From Oceanobacillus jordanicus (GTDB taxonomy: Bacteria; Bacillota; Bacilli; Bacillales; Amphibacillaceae): DNA of 64,000 nucleotides. The notes under the pieces were generated by a model. The model searched no databases and had not been told where the DNA came from. It was given only the letters and a program-made list of their open reading frames with translations. Within the stretch, counting starts at the first letter, position 1. Every line of letters starts with the position of its first letter. The DNA is taken from positions 1 to 64,000 of the forward strand of contig NZ_JAIFZM010000009.1 of the NCBI RefSeq assembly GCF_022095695.1, given 5' to 3'. Positions 1 through 9,221 of the stretch are shown here, piece after piece. Position numbers and translations under genes: made by a program.

Positions 1-1500
1 CCTTTTATTAAAAGTACAGCAGAAAATGCTGGGAATTTTGAAGGCGGGGTCCAAAAGGTTGGATACGGAGAAGATGACTCACAACTAGGTGGGTCCTTCG
101 TGCAGGATTATACACCGGTTTTCGAAGCGGTTGCCGAGGATGACCATTATTGGCATATTGAGAGCAAGAATGTATATACAGGAAAAGGTTGGGAGACCTC
201 GACACCTCCCGATTATAATCAGCTCGATGATTTCAATTGGGAGCTAACACGTACCTTCCTGCCGAGTGTGGAAACGGAAGCACGGGAGGCCCAGGTGGAG
301 TTCATGGGCGATACCTCCATTAATAAATTAGTTCATCCATATGGAATTTACAGCGCAAGCACACTTTCAGAAGCTGATTTCTTTTATGATGCGGAGAGTA
401 ATTCCATTCAAACAAGAATTAATAATGAGGTAGTCAGCCTTGACAACTATACGATTACTTATGAACAGCCAACATTTTCGTTAACAGATTTGAGGGAAGC
501 TGGTAATAATGACCCTTTCCTCGATGATAAATATACGCAACTCCCCGACCTTCCTGACAGGGTAGGAGAGTTAGCAGAAGAAATCACAGACGCTTTTGAC
601 ACAAGGTATGAGAAAGTAAAAGCGGTTGAACAGTATTTCGGTACAAATGGTTATGTCTATCAAACAACGGATGTTCCTGTCCCTGAGGAAGACGAGGATT
701 ATGTAGATCAATTTCTATTTGAATCAAAGGTTGGTTACTGTGATAATTACTCGACTTCTATGGTCGTTTTATTGCGTTCCCTGGACATACCAGCAAGATG
801 GGCAAAAGGATTCACTAGTGGTGAAGTGAAGAATTTCAACATTGGTCGAAACGGTGACCAAGATATATACGAAGTAACAAATGCAAATGCCCACTCATGG
901 GTAGAGGTTTACTTCCCTGAAATCGGATGGGTTCCTTTTGAACCAACACAAGGTTTTTCCAATCCTACTGACTTTCAGGCAGAAATGAATAACAATGATG
1001 AGCTTGATCAAGAGACTGCACCTGAAACTCCTGAACAACAAGAAGAACAAGAACAGCCAGAACAGAATGTAGAAGAAGAGGACGATACAGCAGCAAGTGT
1101 GGCTAATGACAATGATGGTTTTTCCTTCCAATTCAATTGGATATTCTTCACTGTGGTGGCCGTTGTACTTGGTATACTGTTAATTCTTGGCTATCGAAAG
1201 AGATTTCGTTGGCAAGCAAAGCTAGTCGCGACAAAATTAGATAGAACAGATGGACCACAAGGATTCCAGGAAGCTTATCATTTTCTAATTAAACTACTAA
1301 ACCATCACGGCGTACAAAAACAACCAGATCAGACGTTAAGAGAGTATGCACAACAGGTAGATAATGCCTATCATACAGACGACATGAAAAAGTTAACCTC
1401 CCGTTATGAGCAAATGCTGTACCAAAAAGAGTACAGTCATGTTCAAGGACGTGATTTGACGCAATTATGGAAAGATTTAATAAAACGAATATTAGGTTGA
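1..1500 (+). CDS. yebA: Transglutaminase-domain membrane protein, YebA type (5' end missing)
   Basis: The frame is open from base 1, so the gene starts upstream; about 499 residues are visible. A transglutaminase-like core is clear, with a Cys in VGYCDNYST, a His in NAHSWVEVYFPE and a following EPT segment. An acidic Glu/Gln-rich linker and one membrane helix (around FFTVVAVVLGILLIL) come next, then a cytoplasmic tail of the DUF4129 kind. This suggests an extracytoplasmic transglutaminase/protease-fold domain anchored in the membrane. The position directly upstream of guaA matches B. subtilis yebA. The family's biochemical role is not established, and the GTG at 100 is an internal codon, not the true start. 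Confidence 0.85.
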   Translation, partial: PFIKSTAENAGNFEGGVQKVGYGEDDSQLGGSFVQDYTPVFEAVAEDDHYWHIESKNVYTGKGWETSTPPDYNQLDDFNWELTRTFLPSVETEAREAQVEFMGDTSINKLVHPYGIYSASTLSEADFFYDAESNSIQTRINNEVVSLDNYTITYEQPTFSLTDLREAGNNDPFLDDKYTQLPDLPDRVGELAEEITDAFDTRYEKVKAVEQYFGTNGYVYQTTDVPVPEEDEDYVDQFLFESKVGYCDNYSTSMVVLLRSLDIPARWAKGFTSGEVKNFNIGRNGDQDIYEVTNANAHSWVEVYFPEIGWVPFEPTQGFSNPTDFQAEMNNNDELDQETAPETPEQQEEQEQPEQNVEEEDDTAASVANDNDGFSFQFNWIFFTVVAVVLGILLILGYRKRFRWQAKLVATKLDRTDGPQGFQEAYHFLIKLLNHHGVQKQPDQTLREYAQQVDNAYHTDDMKKLTSRYEQMLYQKEYSHVQGRDLTQLWKDLIKRILG

Positions 1501-1508
1501 CCTGTCTG

Positions 1509-1538
1509 TTGAAGGTTAGTAGAATAAGGGAGTATTAA
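1509..1538 (+). promoter_or_regulatory. Predicted SigA promoter for guaA
   Basis: TTGAAG at 1509-1514 and TATTAA at 1533-1538 are separated by 18 bp, just upstream of the guanine aptamer. The placement fits a start of transcription shortly before the riboswitch. The match to consensus is moderate. Confidence 0.4.
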
Positions 1539-1558
1539 ACGAATTTGAATAAATATAT

Positions 1559-1632
1559 GCCTTTCGTATATCCTCGATAATATGGATCGAAAGTTTCTAC
1601 CGGAGCACCGTAAATGCTCTGACTATGAAGGC
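1559..1632 (+). promoter_or_regulatory. Guanine-class purine riboswitch aptamer (guaA leader)
   Basis: The P1 stem pairs GCCTTT (1559-1564) with GAAGGC (1627-1632). The conserved J2/3 (TTTCTACC) and L3 (CCGTAAATG) blocks are present, followed by GACTATG. The base that reads the ligand is C, as in guanine/hypoxanthine aptamers; adenine aptamers carry T there. The 3' P1 strand overlaps the downstream terminator stem, so ligand binding should favour termination before guaA. Confidence 0.93.
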
Positions 1633-1682
1633 AGAATTTCTATAGGTACGTGTACAAAAAGCCTGGGATTTCTGCCTTTTTG
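1629..1682 (+). terminator. Riboswitch-controlled terminator of guaA leader
   Basis: AAGGCAGAA (1629-1637) pairs with TTCTGCCTT (1670-1678), followed by a T run. The left arm shares bases with the P1 3' strand of the aptamer, giving the usual mutually exclusive folds. Confidence 0.8.
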
Positions 1683-1784
1683 CAGCTTTTTTTAGCTGTG
1701 GGAAGCTAGAGGTCTGGGCTTTTTCTATTAATGAATGCCTTTATTACCGAGTTCTAAAATATTGTTACAGATAGGAGACAGCAA

Positions 1785-3320
1785 ATGGAAAACAATGAAA
1801 TGATTCTAGTTCTTGATTTTGGGAGCCAGTACAACCAACTAATTACGAGACGAATTCGGGAGCTTGGCGTTTATAGTGAACTGCACTCTCATAAGCTGAC
1901 CGCAGAAGCAATTAAACGCATGAACCCGAAAGGAATTATCCTATCCGGTGGACCGCACAGTGTCTATGATGAAAATAGCTTCCGCTGTGACCAAGGGATT
2001 TTTGATCTCGATATTCCAATCCTCGGTATTTGTTATGGAATGCAATTAATGGCATTACATTACGGAGGAAAAGTGGAAAAAGCTAAAAATCGTGAGTACG
2101 GAAAAGCACTTATTGATATAAAAGGTCAGCCAGTTCTTTTTCAGGATACACCAGAGAAACAAACAGTTTGGATGAGTCATGGTGATAAAGTAATCGAAGT
2201 ACCAGAAACCTTCCAGACGGATGCAACGAGCCCGTCAACTCCTATTGCTGCGATGAGCCAGCCATCTAAGAAACGCTATGGTGTACAATACCATCCAGAA
2301 GTGCGAAACTCAGAGTATGGTAATCATTTATTAAAACAGTTTGTCTATGAAGTATGTGAGAGTGAGGGCGACTGGTCGATAGAAAACTTCATTGAAATGG
2401 AGATAGAGAAAATACAGGAAAAAGTTGGAGACAGTAATGTTTTATGTGCATTGAGCGGCGGAGTGGATTCTTCCGTTGTGGCAGCATTAATTCATAAAGC
2501 AATTGGTGATCAGCTTACTTGTATTTTCGTTGACCATGGTCTACTTCGTAAAAATGAAGCGGATGATGTGATGAAAGTATTCGCGGATGATTTTAATATG
2601 AATATTATCAAAGTAGATGCCAAAGATAGATTCTTATCTAAGCTAAAAGGTATAGATGATCCAGAGAAAAAACGGAAAATCATCGGCAACGAATTCATCT
2701 ATGTATTTGATGATGAAGCAGCGAAATTAGAAAATATGGATTTCCTAGCACAGGGAACACTTTATACAGATATTATTGAAAGTGGTACAGAAACTGCTCA
2801 AACCATTAAGTCCCATCACAATGTTGGCGGATTGCCTGAAAACATGCAATTTGAACTAATTGAGCCGTTGAATACACTATTTAAGGATGAAGTACGCGAA
2901 TTAGGTTCCCAATTGGGGATCCCTGACCGCATTGTTTGGCGCCAGCCATTCCCAGGACCAGGACTTGCTATTCGAGTTTTAGGCGAAGTAACAGAGGATA
3001 AATTGAAAATTGTCCGTGAATCTGACGCAATCCTTCGTGAAGAAATTGCTGCTGCCGGCCTTGATCGGGATATTTGGCAGTACTTTACCGTGCTTCCTAA
3101 CATTATGAGTGTTGGCGTAATGGGCGATGCCCGGACGTATGATCACACGATCGGTATTCGTGCCGTAACCTCAATCGATGGCATGACCTCCGATTGGGCA
3201 AGAATTCCTTGGGATGTGCTTGAAAGAGTATCCACACGCCTGGTCAACGATGTAGAGCATATCAACAGAGTAGTGTATGACGTAACGAGCAAGCCACCTG
3301 CTACAATTGAGTGGGAGTAG
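1785..3320 (+). CDS. guaA: GMP synthase (glutamine-hydrolysing)
   Basis: Converts XMP, ATP and glutamine to GMP in the last step of guanine nucleotide synthesis, in the cytoplasm. At 511 aa the enzyme is full length. The N-terminal class I amidotransferase domain has the nucleophile Cys83 in GICYGMQ and the His170/Glu172 pair in QYHPEV. The ATP-pyrophosphatase P-loop SGGVDSS starts at residue 224, and the C-terminal dimerisation domain follows [19 protein letters not shown] precedes the ATG at good spacing. The gene stands alone between its own guanine riboswitch and a strong terminator, so the product nucleotide pool probably feeds back on expression. Confidence 0.98.
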   Translation: MENNEMILVLDFGSQYNQLITRRIRELGVYSELHSHKLTAEAIKRMNPKGIILSGGPHSVYDENSFRCDQGIFDLDIPILGICYGMQLMALHYGGKVEKAKNREYGKALIDIKGQPVLFQDTPEKQTVWMSHGDKVIEVPETFQTDATSPSTPIAAMSQPSKKRYGVQYHPEVRNSEYGNHLLKQFVYEVCESEGDWSIENFIEMEIEKIQEKVGDSNVLCALSGGVDSSVVAALIHKAIGDQLTCIFVDHGLLRKNEADDVMKVFADDFNMNIIKVDAKDRFLSKLKGIDDPEKKRKIIGNEFIYVFDDEAAKLENMDFLAQGTLYTDIIESGTETAQTIKSHHNVGGLPENMQFELIEPLNTLFKDEVRELGSQLGIPDRIVWRQPFPGPGLAIRVLGEVTEDKLKIVRESDAILREEIAAAGLDRDIWQYFTVLPNIMSVGVMGDARTYDHTIGIRAVTSIDGMTSDWARIPWDVLERVSTRLVNDVEHINRVVYDVTSKPPATIEWE

Positions 3321-3401
3321 ACTTTTTAAATAGAATTATTTAGAAATCCTGCAATATCAGTTTGAACGATGTGCTTGGGATAAGATAGGTTTTCAAAATA
3401 G

Positions 3402-3443
3402 AACCCCCTTCTTCACATTAATTGTGAAGAAGGGGGTTTTTTG
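3402..3443 (+). terminator. Rho-independent terminator after guaA
   Basis: A perfect stem, ACCCCCTTCTTCAC paired with GTGAAGAAGGGGGT, closes on a short ATTAATT loop and is followed by six T residues. Confidence 0.95.
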
Positions 3444-3536
3444 TGTAGTTAAAATTCTAAATCCCCTACTTTTTGTGTAGGAAATCTAAATCGACTGCCA
3501 AAATTCGACAATTTTCTTCACTTTTCTTTGTAAAAA

Positions 3537-3544
3537 GCCGATAT
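3537..3544 (+). promoter_or_regulatory. SigD-like -10 element of the chemoreceptor pair
   Basis: An exact GCCGATAT, the -10 consensus of the flagellar/chemotaxis sigma factor SigD, lies 43 bp before the first chemoreceptor ATG. No perfect TAAA is found at the usual -35 distance; the nearest at the right spacing is TTCA around 3517-3520. The functional context supports the call. Confidence 0.55.
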
Positions 3545-3586
3545 TATATAAGTTAAATCATGTAAAAGTAAAAAAGGAGTTTAACT

Positions 3587-4420
3587 ATGAACAGCAGTTT
3601 ACAGGCAGTCGTTAACATTGCCCCAATAATTAAAGAAACCCTCGGCCCTACCGCCGCAATGGGAATCATAGATACAGAAAAATTCGTGTACTTTGAACCA
3701 TCTACTATGATTAAACTTGATGTAGCAGTTGGAACGCCCGCAATCCCTGAATATGAGGTATACACTCGTGCTATAAAAGGAGAAAAAATCAGTGATGCTA
3801 CGATGGATCCATCCATTTTTGGCGTTCCTGTTGTGACGGATGTATTACCAATTAAAGAGGAAGATGGAGAGATTGTTGGGTTATTATCCATGAGCCGAAC
3901 GCTAGAGCATCAAGTACGTCTCGATAAAGAAATAGAAAGCATTAGTCAGGTAATTGACAGTCTTCAAGGAAAAGTCCAAAACGTTGCAGCACAAGCTGAA
4001 GAATTGTCAGCAACAAGTAATGATATTAGTGAACAGGCAACCAAAGCAAATGATAACTCAAAACATATAGGTGAAGTAGTTCAACTGATTGAACAAATTT
4101 CCAATCAGACAAACCTGCTTGGTTTAAATGCCGCAATTGAAGCGGCACGTTCAGGAGAAGCGGGAAAAGGATTCGGGGTGGTTGCCGATGAAATTCGTAA
4201 GCTATCTGATAACACAAAAGGAGCTGTCAAAACGATAGGTAAATCCTTAAGTGAGATTCGTACTAGCATTGAAAATCTTACCCTAAGTATTAATGAAGTA
4301 TCTGCATCCTCAGAAGAACAGTCTAAAATTATGGTGGAGTTCATGGATGATATTCAAAATCTTGATAATAAAAGCAAAAAAATCGTGCGCTCAATGAAAA
4401 AGATTACAAACCAAAATTAA
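3587..4420 (+). CDS. Soluble methyl-accepting chemotaxis protein (copy 1)
   Basis: A 277-aa cytosolic receptor without signal peptide, membrane helix or HAMP domain. Residues 1 to about 110 form a small sensory domain of Cache/PAS-like character (YFEPS, the GEKI loop, [12 protein letters not shown]-type strands). A coiled-coil signalling domain follows, with the conserved tip around [18 protein letters not shown], where CheA and CheW bind. The size resembles the B. subtilis soluble receptor YfmS. It is preceded by AAAAAGGAG and followed after 12 bp by a paralogue, so the two are probably co-transcribed from the SigD-like promoter. The ligand is unknown. Confidence 0.88.
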   Translation: MNSSLQAVVNIAPIIKETLGPTAAMGIIDTEKFVYFEPSTMIKLDVAVGTPAIPEYEVYTRAIKGEKISDATMDPSIFGVPVVTDVLPIKEEDGEIVGLLSMSRTLEHQVRLDKEIESISQVIDSLQGKVQNVAAQAEELSATSNDISEQATKANDNSKHIGEVVQLIEQISNQTNLLGLNAAIEAARSGEAGKGFGVVADEIRKLSDNTKGAVKTIGKSLSEIRTSIENLTLSINEVSASSEEQSKIMVEFMDDIQNLDNKSKKIVRSMKKITNQN

Positions 4421-4432
4421 GGAGAGAAACAC

Positions 4433-5260
4433 ATGCATCCCACACTTAAAGCTATGGTAATTACTGCTCCTTTATTAAAGGAAATACTCGGTGAAAATAC
4501 TATTATTGCAGTAACAGATAAAGAAAATTATGTATACTTTTCTCCTTCTAAAAGCTATGACATAGGGGTTAAGGTCGGAGATTTTGCCATGAAAGAAGAA
4601 AATCAGGCGCTTATAAAGGCGATAGCTGGAGAAAAAACAAATGAACATATTCCAAAAGAATATGTTGGTGTCGCTATACAAAGCTCATCCTCTCCACTAA
4701 CAGATGAAAATGGTGAAATTGTCGGAGCATTAATGATTAGCACGACGCTTCAAGAAGAGGAAGAAGTAGGAAATGAATTACTGGAGCTTCGCGGGATCAT
4801 TAACAGTCTGCAGGCAAAAGTAGAACATGTAGCTGCACAGGCTGAAAATTTATCCGCAACAAGTACTGATATTAACAATCAAGCCTCTATTGCTACAGCT
4901 AATTCAGAGGAAATCAGTAAAGTTGTTCAATTGATTGAAGGCATTTCAGCAGAAACAAATCTGTTAGGTTTAAATGCATCTATTGAAGCTGCTCGATCCG
5001 GAGAAGCAGGTCTTGGTTTCGGTGTCGTAGCAGATGAGATACGCAAGCTTTCAGATGGTACGAAAGAAGCCGTCGGTACAATAGGGCAGTCTTTATCCGA
5101 AATACAGGCCAGTATTAGTAACCTAAAACACAGTATTGAAGAGATTTCAATTTCTACAGATGAGCAGTCCACTGTGATGACAGAATTCACCGAGGATATT
5201 AGCAAACTTGATAAACAAAGTGAAGAAATTACGCAGTATGTAAAAGAAATTATGCAATAG
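4433..5260 (+). CDS. Soluble methyl-accepting chemotaxis protein (copy 2)
   Basis: A 275-aa paralogue of the upstream gene with the same layout: an N-terminal sensory domain (YFSPS, GEKTN loop, [13 protein letters not shown]) and a C-terminal signalling coiled coil with [18 protein letters not shown] at the tip. The sensory half has diverged more than the signalling half, suggesting duplication followed by a change in the sensed signal. AAGGAGAG precedes the ATG. A terminator follows at 5325-5370. The ligand cannot be told from sequence. Confidence 0.88.
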   Translation: MHPTLKAMVITAPLLKEILGENTIIAVTDKENYVYFSPSKSYDIGVKVGDFAMKEENQALIKAIAGEKTNEHIPKEYVGVAIQSSSSPLTDENGEIVGALMISTTLQEEEEVGNELLELRGIINSLQAKVEHVAAQAENLSATSTDINNQASIATANSEEISKVVQLIEGISAETNLLGLNASIEAARSGEAGLGFGVVADEIRKLSDGTKEAVGTIGQSLSEIQASISNLKHSIEEISISTDEQSTVMTEFTEDISKLDKQSEEITQYVKEIMQ

Positions 5261-5324
5261 TCGTGTTTCTAGGTTTACTGAAACAAATGACTCAAGTGCT
5301 GAAAAACTATTGGTAAATAAAAAA

Positions 5325-5370
5325 AGAGATTCTAGTTATCAATTAAAAATGATAACTGGAATCTTTTTTA
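5325..5370 (+). terminator. Terminator after the chemoreceptor pair
   Basis: AGATTCTAGTTATCA pairs with TGATAACTGGAATCT around an AT-rich loop and is followed by TTTTTTA. The 5371-5500 stretch up to the next promoter shows no gene. Confidence 0.85.
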
Positions 5371-5503
5371 GGTTTTCATGCAGTTTACAGAGTTGGTTGT
5401 TCCCTGAAATTTTAAACTGCTCGACTAATATGGAAGTTTAGTTGTTGTATGAATAGGCGCATTATAAAATTCTGATTTTGATAAAATTTAATCCGTTAAG
5501 TTC

Positions 5504-5531
5504 TTGACAGAGTAGTTAATAAAGTGATACT
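5504..5531 (+). promoter_or_regulatory. Predicted SigA promoter of the zinT-like gene
   Basis: TTGACA at 5504-5509 and GATACT at 5526-5531 are 16 bp apart. A Zur box begins eight bases after the -10, a position where a bound repressor would block transcription. Confidence 0.6.
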
Positions 5532-5538
5532 ATTCAAA

Positions 5539-5553
5539 ACGTAATCATTACGA
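5539..5553 (+). promoter_or_regulatory. Zur box upstream of the zinT-like gene
   Basis: ACGTAATCATTACGA matches the Bacillus Zur operator TCGTAATNATTACGA at all but the first base. It overlaps the expected transcription start, so zinc-loaded Zur should repress the gene. Confidence 0.88.
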
Positions 5554-5580
5554 TTTAAAAAAGAGAATGGGAGAGGGAAA

Positions 5581-6582
5581 ATGAAAAAATTACTTACTAG
5601 TTTATCAATCTTATTGTTTATTAGTATCTACTTAACAGCATGTCAAGGTACGGAAGATGCGGAAGGGGATGCAACAGAGGAAGAAGAACAAGAAGTACAT
5701 ACAGATGAGAAACATGACCATGAAAAAGATGAAGAAGAGGATATTGAAGCGCCAGTAGGTGTTGAAATCGAAGGAGTTGCGGACCACTACCATACGGGAG
5801 ATACAATTGAGCTAACTGCAGTAGTGGAAGAAGCTTCGGACTTGGATCACTGGCACTGGTTCAGTAGAGAAAGCGAAGGTGAATGGGAAGTTATTTCAGG
5901 GCAAGAGTCCGAATCTTTTACAGGTGAAGCAACAGTAGATGGTTTAGAAATTAAAGCTGTTTTATACAATGATGACCACGAACCTAGTGTTCAATCCGAG
6001 CCAGTTGAAGTTGTCATTGATGATCATCATGGACATGATGAAGCAAGTCAACAAATATATAAAGGTTACTTTGAAGATAATCAAGTAGAAGATCGTGAAT
6101 TATCTGATTGGGAAGGAGACTGGCAGTCGGTTTACCCATATCTTTTGTCTGGAGATTTAGACGAAGTGTTTGAACAAAAAGCAGAGGATGGAGATATGAC
6201 AGAGGAAGAATACGAGGAGTACTACACCATTGGATATGAAACCGATGTGGAGCGAATCATTATTGAGGATGGCCATGTTACATTTTTCGAAAACGGGGAT
6301 GAATATTCAGGTGAATACAAATCAGATGGGTACGAAATTCTTACCTATGAAGCAGGTAATAGAGGTGTTCGATTTATATTTGAATTAGTTGATGGGGCAG
6401 ATGAAATGCCGCAGTACATTCAATTTAGTGACCATGATATATTCCCAGTAGATTCACATCATTTTCATTTATATTGGGGAGATGATCGTGGAGCACTTCT
6501 AGAGGAAGTTACGAATTGGCCGACGTATTATCCTTCTGAATTAGACAAGGATGGGATTGTTCGGGAAATGCTAGCACATTAA
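5581..6582 (+). CDS. ZinT-domain zinc-binding lipoprotein with an N-terminal DHWHW module
   Basis: A 333-aa lipoprotein with lipobox Cys21 (YLTAC), then an acidic His-rich linker. A module at about residues 65-153 runs from GVADHYHTGD through DHWHW to IDDHHGHD. The C-terminal part (about 157-333) is a ZinT/YodA domain, with YKGYFEDNQVEDRELSDWEG at its start and a His-rich SDHDIFPVDSHHFHLYWGD segment. ZinT domains bind zinc and pass it to the AdcA/ZnuA uptake system; in many Firmicutes the domain is fused to AdcA, but here it is a separate gene just upstream of adcA. A Zur box controls it. The N-terminal module recurs twice in AdcA and I do not recognise it as a named family. Confidence 0.88.
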   Translation: MKKLLTSLSILLFISIYLTACQGTEDAEGDATEEEEQEVHTDEKHDHEKDEEEDIEAPVGVEIEGVADHYHTGDTIELTAVVEEASDLDHWHWFSRESEGEWEVISGQESESFTGEATVDGLEIKAVLYNDDHEPSVQSEPVEVVIDDHHGHDEASQQIYKGYFEDNQVEDRELSDWEGDWQSVYPYLLSGDLDEVFEQKAEDGDMTEEEYEEYYTIGYETDVERIIIEDGHVTFFENGDEYSGEYKSDGYEILTYEAGNRGVRFIFELVDGADEMPQYIQFSDHDIFPVDSHHFHLYWGDDRGALLEEVTNWPTYYPSELDKDGIVREMLAH

Positions 6583-6677
6583 TTATTTAATTGGCGTGAT
6601 ATTTCTCCGCAAACCTTTAATTGAAGGTTTAGAAACAATTTAATTTAAAGAAGAAGGTATTTTTTTTAACTAATAAA

Positions 6678-6692
6678 TCGTAATGATTACGT
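6678..6692 (+). promoter_or_regulatory. Zur box upstream of adcA
   Basis: TCGTAATGATTACGT matches the Zur operator consensus at all but the last base, 27 bp before the adcA ATG. With the 5539 box it indicates one zinc-starvation regulon for this locus. A small hairpin (AAACCTT...AAGGTTT, 6611-6630) lies upstream without a T run. Confidence 0.88.
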
Positions 6693-6718
6693 ATTAAGCA
6701 ATATTAGGAGAATGAATA

Positions 6719-8311
6719 ATGAAGAGAAATTGGCTAGTTATCATTTTATTTAGTTTAATCTTGAGTGTCACTCTTTTGGGATGTAATCAAAATGAGGATG
6801 CAAGTACTACGAATGGCGAGTTATCTGTTGTAACATCATTTTATCCAATGTATGAATTTACTCAACAAGTAGCAGGGGATCGGGCAGATGTATCACTAAT
6901 GGTTTCTGCGGGAGAAAATGCCCATCATTATGAACCAAGTGCACAAGACGTAGCAGGTGTTAGTAAAGCAGATGTCTTTGTATATAGCAGCGAAGAAATG
7001 GAACATTGGGTGGAAAGTTTATTAAACACAGTAGAAAATGATGACCTTGTGATCGCACGTACTGCTGATGGTGTGGATTTAGTGGATACGGAAAGTTCAG
7101 ATCTTGCACATGCGGGAGAGCAAAATGAAGAATCGAATGCAAATATGACCATTCAAGGTGTTGCGGACCATTATCATACTGGTGACATGATCGAATTAAC
7201 AGCCGAACTTAATGAGGAGGCAGAATATGATCACTGGCACTGGTATAGAAAGGAACATACTGATGCGGAATGGGAAACTGTACCAAATCAGGGGGAAGCT
7301 GAATTCGAATATGAGGCTTCAGGAGAAAGTTTTGAGCTCCGAGCAGCTCTTTTCGATGACTCCCATAATGAATATGCAGCATCAGAATCAATAGAAATTG
7401 TGATTGATGATCATAATGGACATCATCACGGAGATGACGAAGAAGGCGAACATGATCACGATCAAGCTGATAGTGAAGAATCTAGTCAAGGTAATGAACA
7501 TGAAAGTGTTCAATCGGTTGAAATCGTTGGATTGGCGGATCACTATCATACAGGCGATGTTGTGACACTTGAAGCAGAGCTTCCTGAAGATGTGAACTAT
7601 GATCATTGGCATTGGTATATACGTGAAAATGATACTGAGGAATGGGAAACATTATCTGATCAAGGAACGAGTCACTTTGAGTACAAAACAACAGGAAAAA
7701 GCTTTGAAGTCCGAGCGCTCCTTTTTGATGAAGATCATAATACGTATGCGGAATCGGAGCCAGTGTCCATTATTATTGATGATCACGAGTCTCACGATCC
7801 ACATATTTGGTTAGATCCAGTATTGGCACAAGAGCAAGTTAATATTATTCGTGATGCATTAATTGAAGCAGACCCAGATGGAAAAGATATTTATGAAAAA
7901 AATGCAGAAGCTTTTAATGAAGAGCTGCAAACATTAGATAAAGAATATCAGGATGTGCTTAAGGATGTTGAAAATCGTGCTTTTGTAGTGCAACACCAAG
8001 CGTTTGGATACCTTGCACAGCGGTATAATTTAGAGCAAATCGCAATTGGTGGGTTATCCACAGAAGTAGAGCCAAGCCCATCGCGACTTGGCGAAATCTC
8101 AGACCTAGTGAAGGAACATAATGTTCCAGTAATTTATTATCAACAGGGAGCCAATTCAGCAATTGCCGAAACTGTCGCTACTGAAACAGGGACAGAGACC
8201 GCAGCATTATATGACTTAGAAGTATTGTCTCAAGAATTACAAGATGAGGATTTAGGGTATGTGGAGGCAATGCGTCAGAACTTAAAATCTTTACAGTTAA
8301 GTATTAAATAA
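6719..8311 (+). CDS. adcA: Zinc ABC transporter substrate-binding lipoprotein with two inserted modules
   Basis: A 530-aa ZnuA/AdcA-type lipoprotein (lipobox Cys22, LLGC). The binding fold is split. The N-lobe covers about residues 33-125 and contains the metal His pair in AGENAHHYEPS; the C-lobe covers about 358-530 and has HDPHIWLDP and VVQHQAFGYLA. Between them, where cluster 9 zinc proteins carry a flexible His-rich loop, sit two copies of the DHYHTGD...DHWHW module starting at residues 147 and 271. A His/Asp-rich linker separates them. Ordinary members are about 310 aa, so the insertion adds some 220 residues. It is presumably secreted, lipid-anchored and works with AdcC/AdcB. Zur box upstream, AGGAG before the ATG. 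Confidence 0.92.
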   Translation: MKRNWLVIILFSLILSVTLLGCNQNEDASTTNGELSVVTSFYPMYEFTQQVAGDRADVSLMVSAGENAHHYEPSAQDVAGVSKADVFVYSSEEMEHWVESLLNTVENDDLVIARTADGVDLVDTESSDLAHAGEQNEESNANMTIQGVADHYHTGDMIELTAELNEEAEYDHWHWYRKEHTDAEWETVPNQGEAEFEYEASGESFELRAALFDDSHNEYAASESIEIVIDDHNGHHHGDDEEGEHDHDQADSEESSQGNEHESVQSVEIVGLADHYHTGDVVTLEAELPEDVNYDHWHWYIRENDTEEWETLSDQGTSHFEYKTTGKSFEVRALLFDEDHNTYAESEPVSIIIDDHESHDPHIWLDPVLAQEQVNIIRDALIEADPDGKDIYEKNAEAFNEELQTLDKEYQDVLKDVENRAFVVQHQAFGYLAQRYNLEQIAIGGLSTEVEPSPSRLGEISDLVKEHNVPVIYYQQGANSAIAETVATETGTETAALYDLEVLSQELQDEDLGYVEAMRQNLKSLQLSIK

Positions 8312-8333
8312 CTAGAACTTAGACTCATTGTAG

Positions 8334-8482
8334 ATAAAGTGAAACTTCAATCAGTGGGAGTTTTCATTCTTCCCCCACTGATTGTTAGTTGAACGTTAGC
8401 GTCCGTATACTCTCACTTAACCATCACGGTTTCACCTCATGTTTTGAGGTGGGAGTCTTACGGACGGTTACTCCGGGATAAA
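8334..8482 (+). repeat. Interspersed two-hairpin repeat, full copy (adcA-adcC gap)
   Basis: About 149 bp running from ATAAAGTGAAACTTC to GGGATAAA. Hairpin A pairs CAATCAGTGGG with the later CCCACTGATTG. Hairpin B pairs GCGTCCGTA/CTCACTT with GAGGTGGGAGTCTTACGGACG. A second full copy lies at 34307-34462 and shortened copies at 13044 and 21900. Hairpin B shares the CCCACTT...GAAGTGGG stem with the right end of the tnpB element at 13797, suggesting a non-autonomous IS200/IS605-derived element. It separates adcA from adcC. Confidence 0.8.
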
Positions 8483-8510
8483 TAGAAAATATGTAAAGAA
8501 AGGTCGCTTA

Positions 8511-9221
8511 ATGATGCATTATATTGAAGTGAAAAACCTTGCCTTTCAGTATGAAGAAGAACCAATATTAGAGAATATTTCATATGCAGTGGATGCGTCA
8601 GATTTCGTAATGTTAACGGGAGAAAATGGCGCAGCAAAGACGACATTACTGCGCAATATTCTAGGCTTACTTAAACCATCAAAAGGAAGTGTCCAAATTT
8701 CACCTATAAACCGTATTGGGGAAAAATTAGTTATCGGATATGTTTCCCAGCAAGTTGCATCTTTTAACGCTGGATTTCCGAGTACAGTACTGGAACTCGT
8801 CCAATCTGGTCGTTATCAAAGAGGTAAATGGTTTAAAAAACTAGATAAAGATGACAGGGAGCATGTTCGACGCTCCCTTGATTCAGTTGGAATGTGGGAG
8901 ATGCGTCATAGAAAAATAGGGGAGTTATCTGGTGGGCAAAAGCAAAGAATTTCTCTTGCACGTGTGTTTGCAACAGACCCTGATTTATTTGTATTGGATG
9001 AACCTACAACAGGAATGGATACAAATTCTCGTGAAGAATTTTATAAATTACTAAAGCACAATAGTAGAGAACATGGGAAGGGAATTTTAATGGTTACCCA
9101 CGACCATCAAGAGATTCGACATTACGCTGACAAGCATATTGAGCTAGTGAGGAAGGAGGACTCACCTTGGAGATGTTTTTCCATGGATTCATGCAAAGAG
9201 CTTTCCAAGCCTCATTCTTAA
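8511..9221 (+). CDS. adcC: Zinc ABC transporter ATP-binding protein
   Basis: A 236-aa ATPase that powers zinc uptake with AdcA and AdcB on the cytoplasmic face. Walker A reads GENGAAKTT, with Ala where most ATPases have Gly; this form is typical of Firmicute AdcC proteins as I recall them, so it does not imply inactivity. The signature LSGGQKQRIS, Walker B LFVLDEPTTG and the H-loop MVTHDH are intact. The C-terminal SPWRCF segment is also AdcC-like. AAAGAAAGG lies 7 bp before the ATG. Its 3' end overlaps adcB by 55 bp, indicating translational coupling. Confidence 0.95.
   Translation: MMHYIEVKNLAFQYEEEPILENISYAVDASDFVMLTGENGAAKTTLLRNILGLLKPSKGSVQISPINRIGEKLVIGYVSQQVASFNAGFPSTVLELVQSGRYQRGKWFKKLDKDDREHVRRSLDSVGMWEMRHRKIGELSGGQKQRISLARVFATDPDLFVLDEPTTGMDTNSREEFYKLLKHNSREHGKGILMVTHDHQEIRHYADKHIELVRKEDSPWRCFSMDSCKELSKPHS

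Noticed and set aside
8620-8650. Defective Walker A motif in adcC (Ala for Gly)
   Set aside because: GENGAAKTT is, as I recall, the normal form in Firmicute AdcC proteins, so it is not evidence of inactivity.
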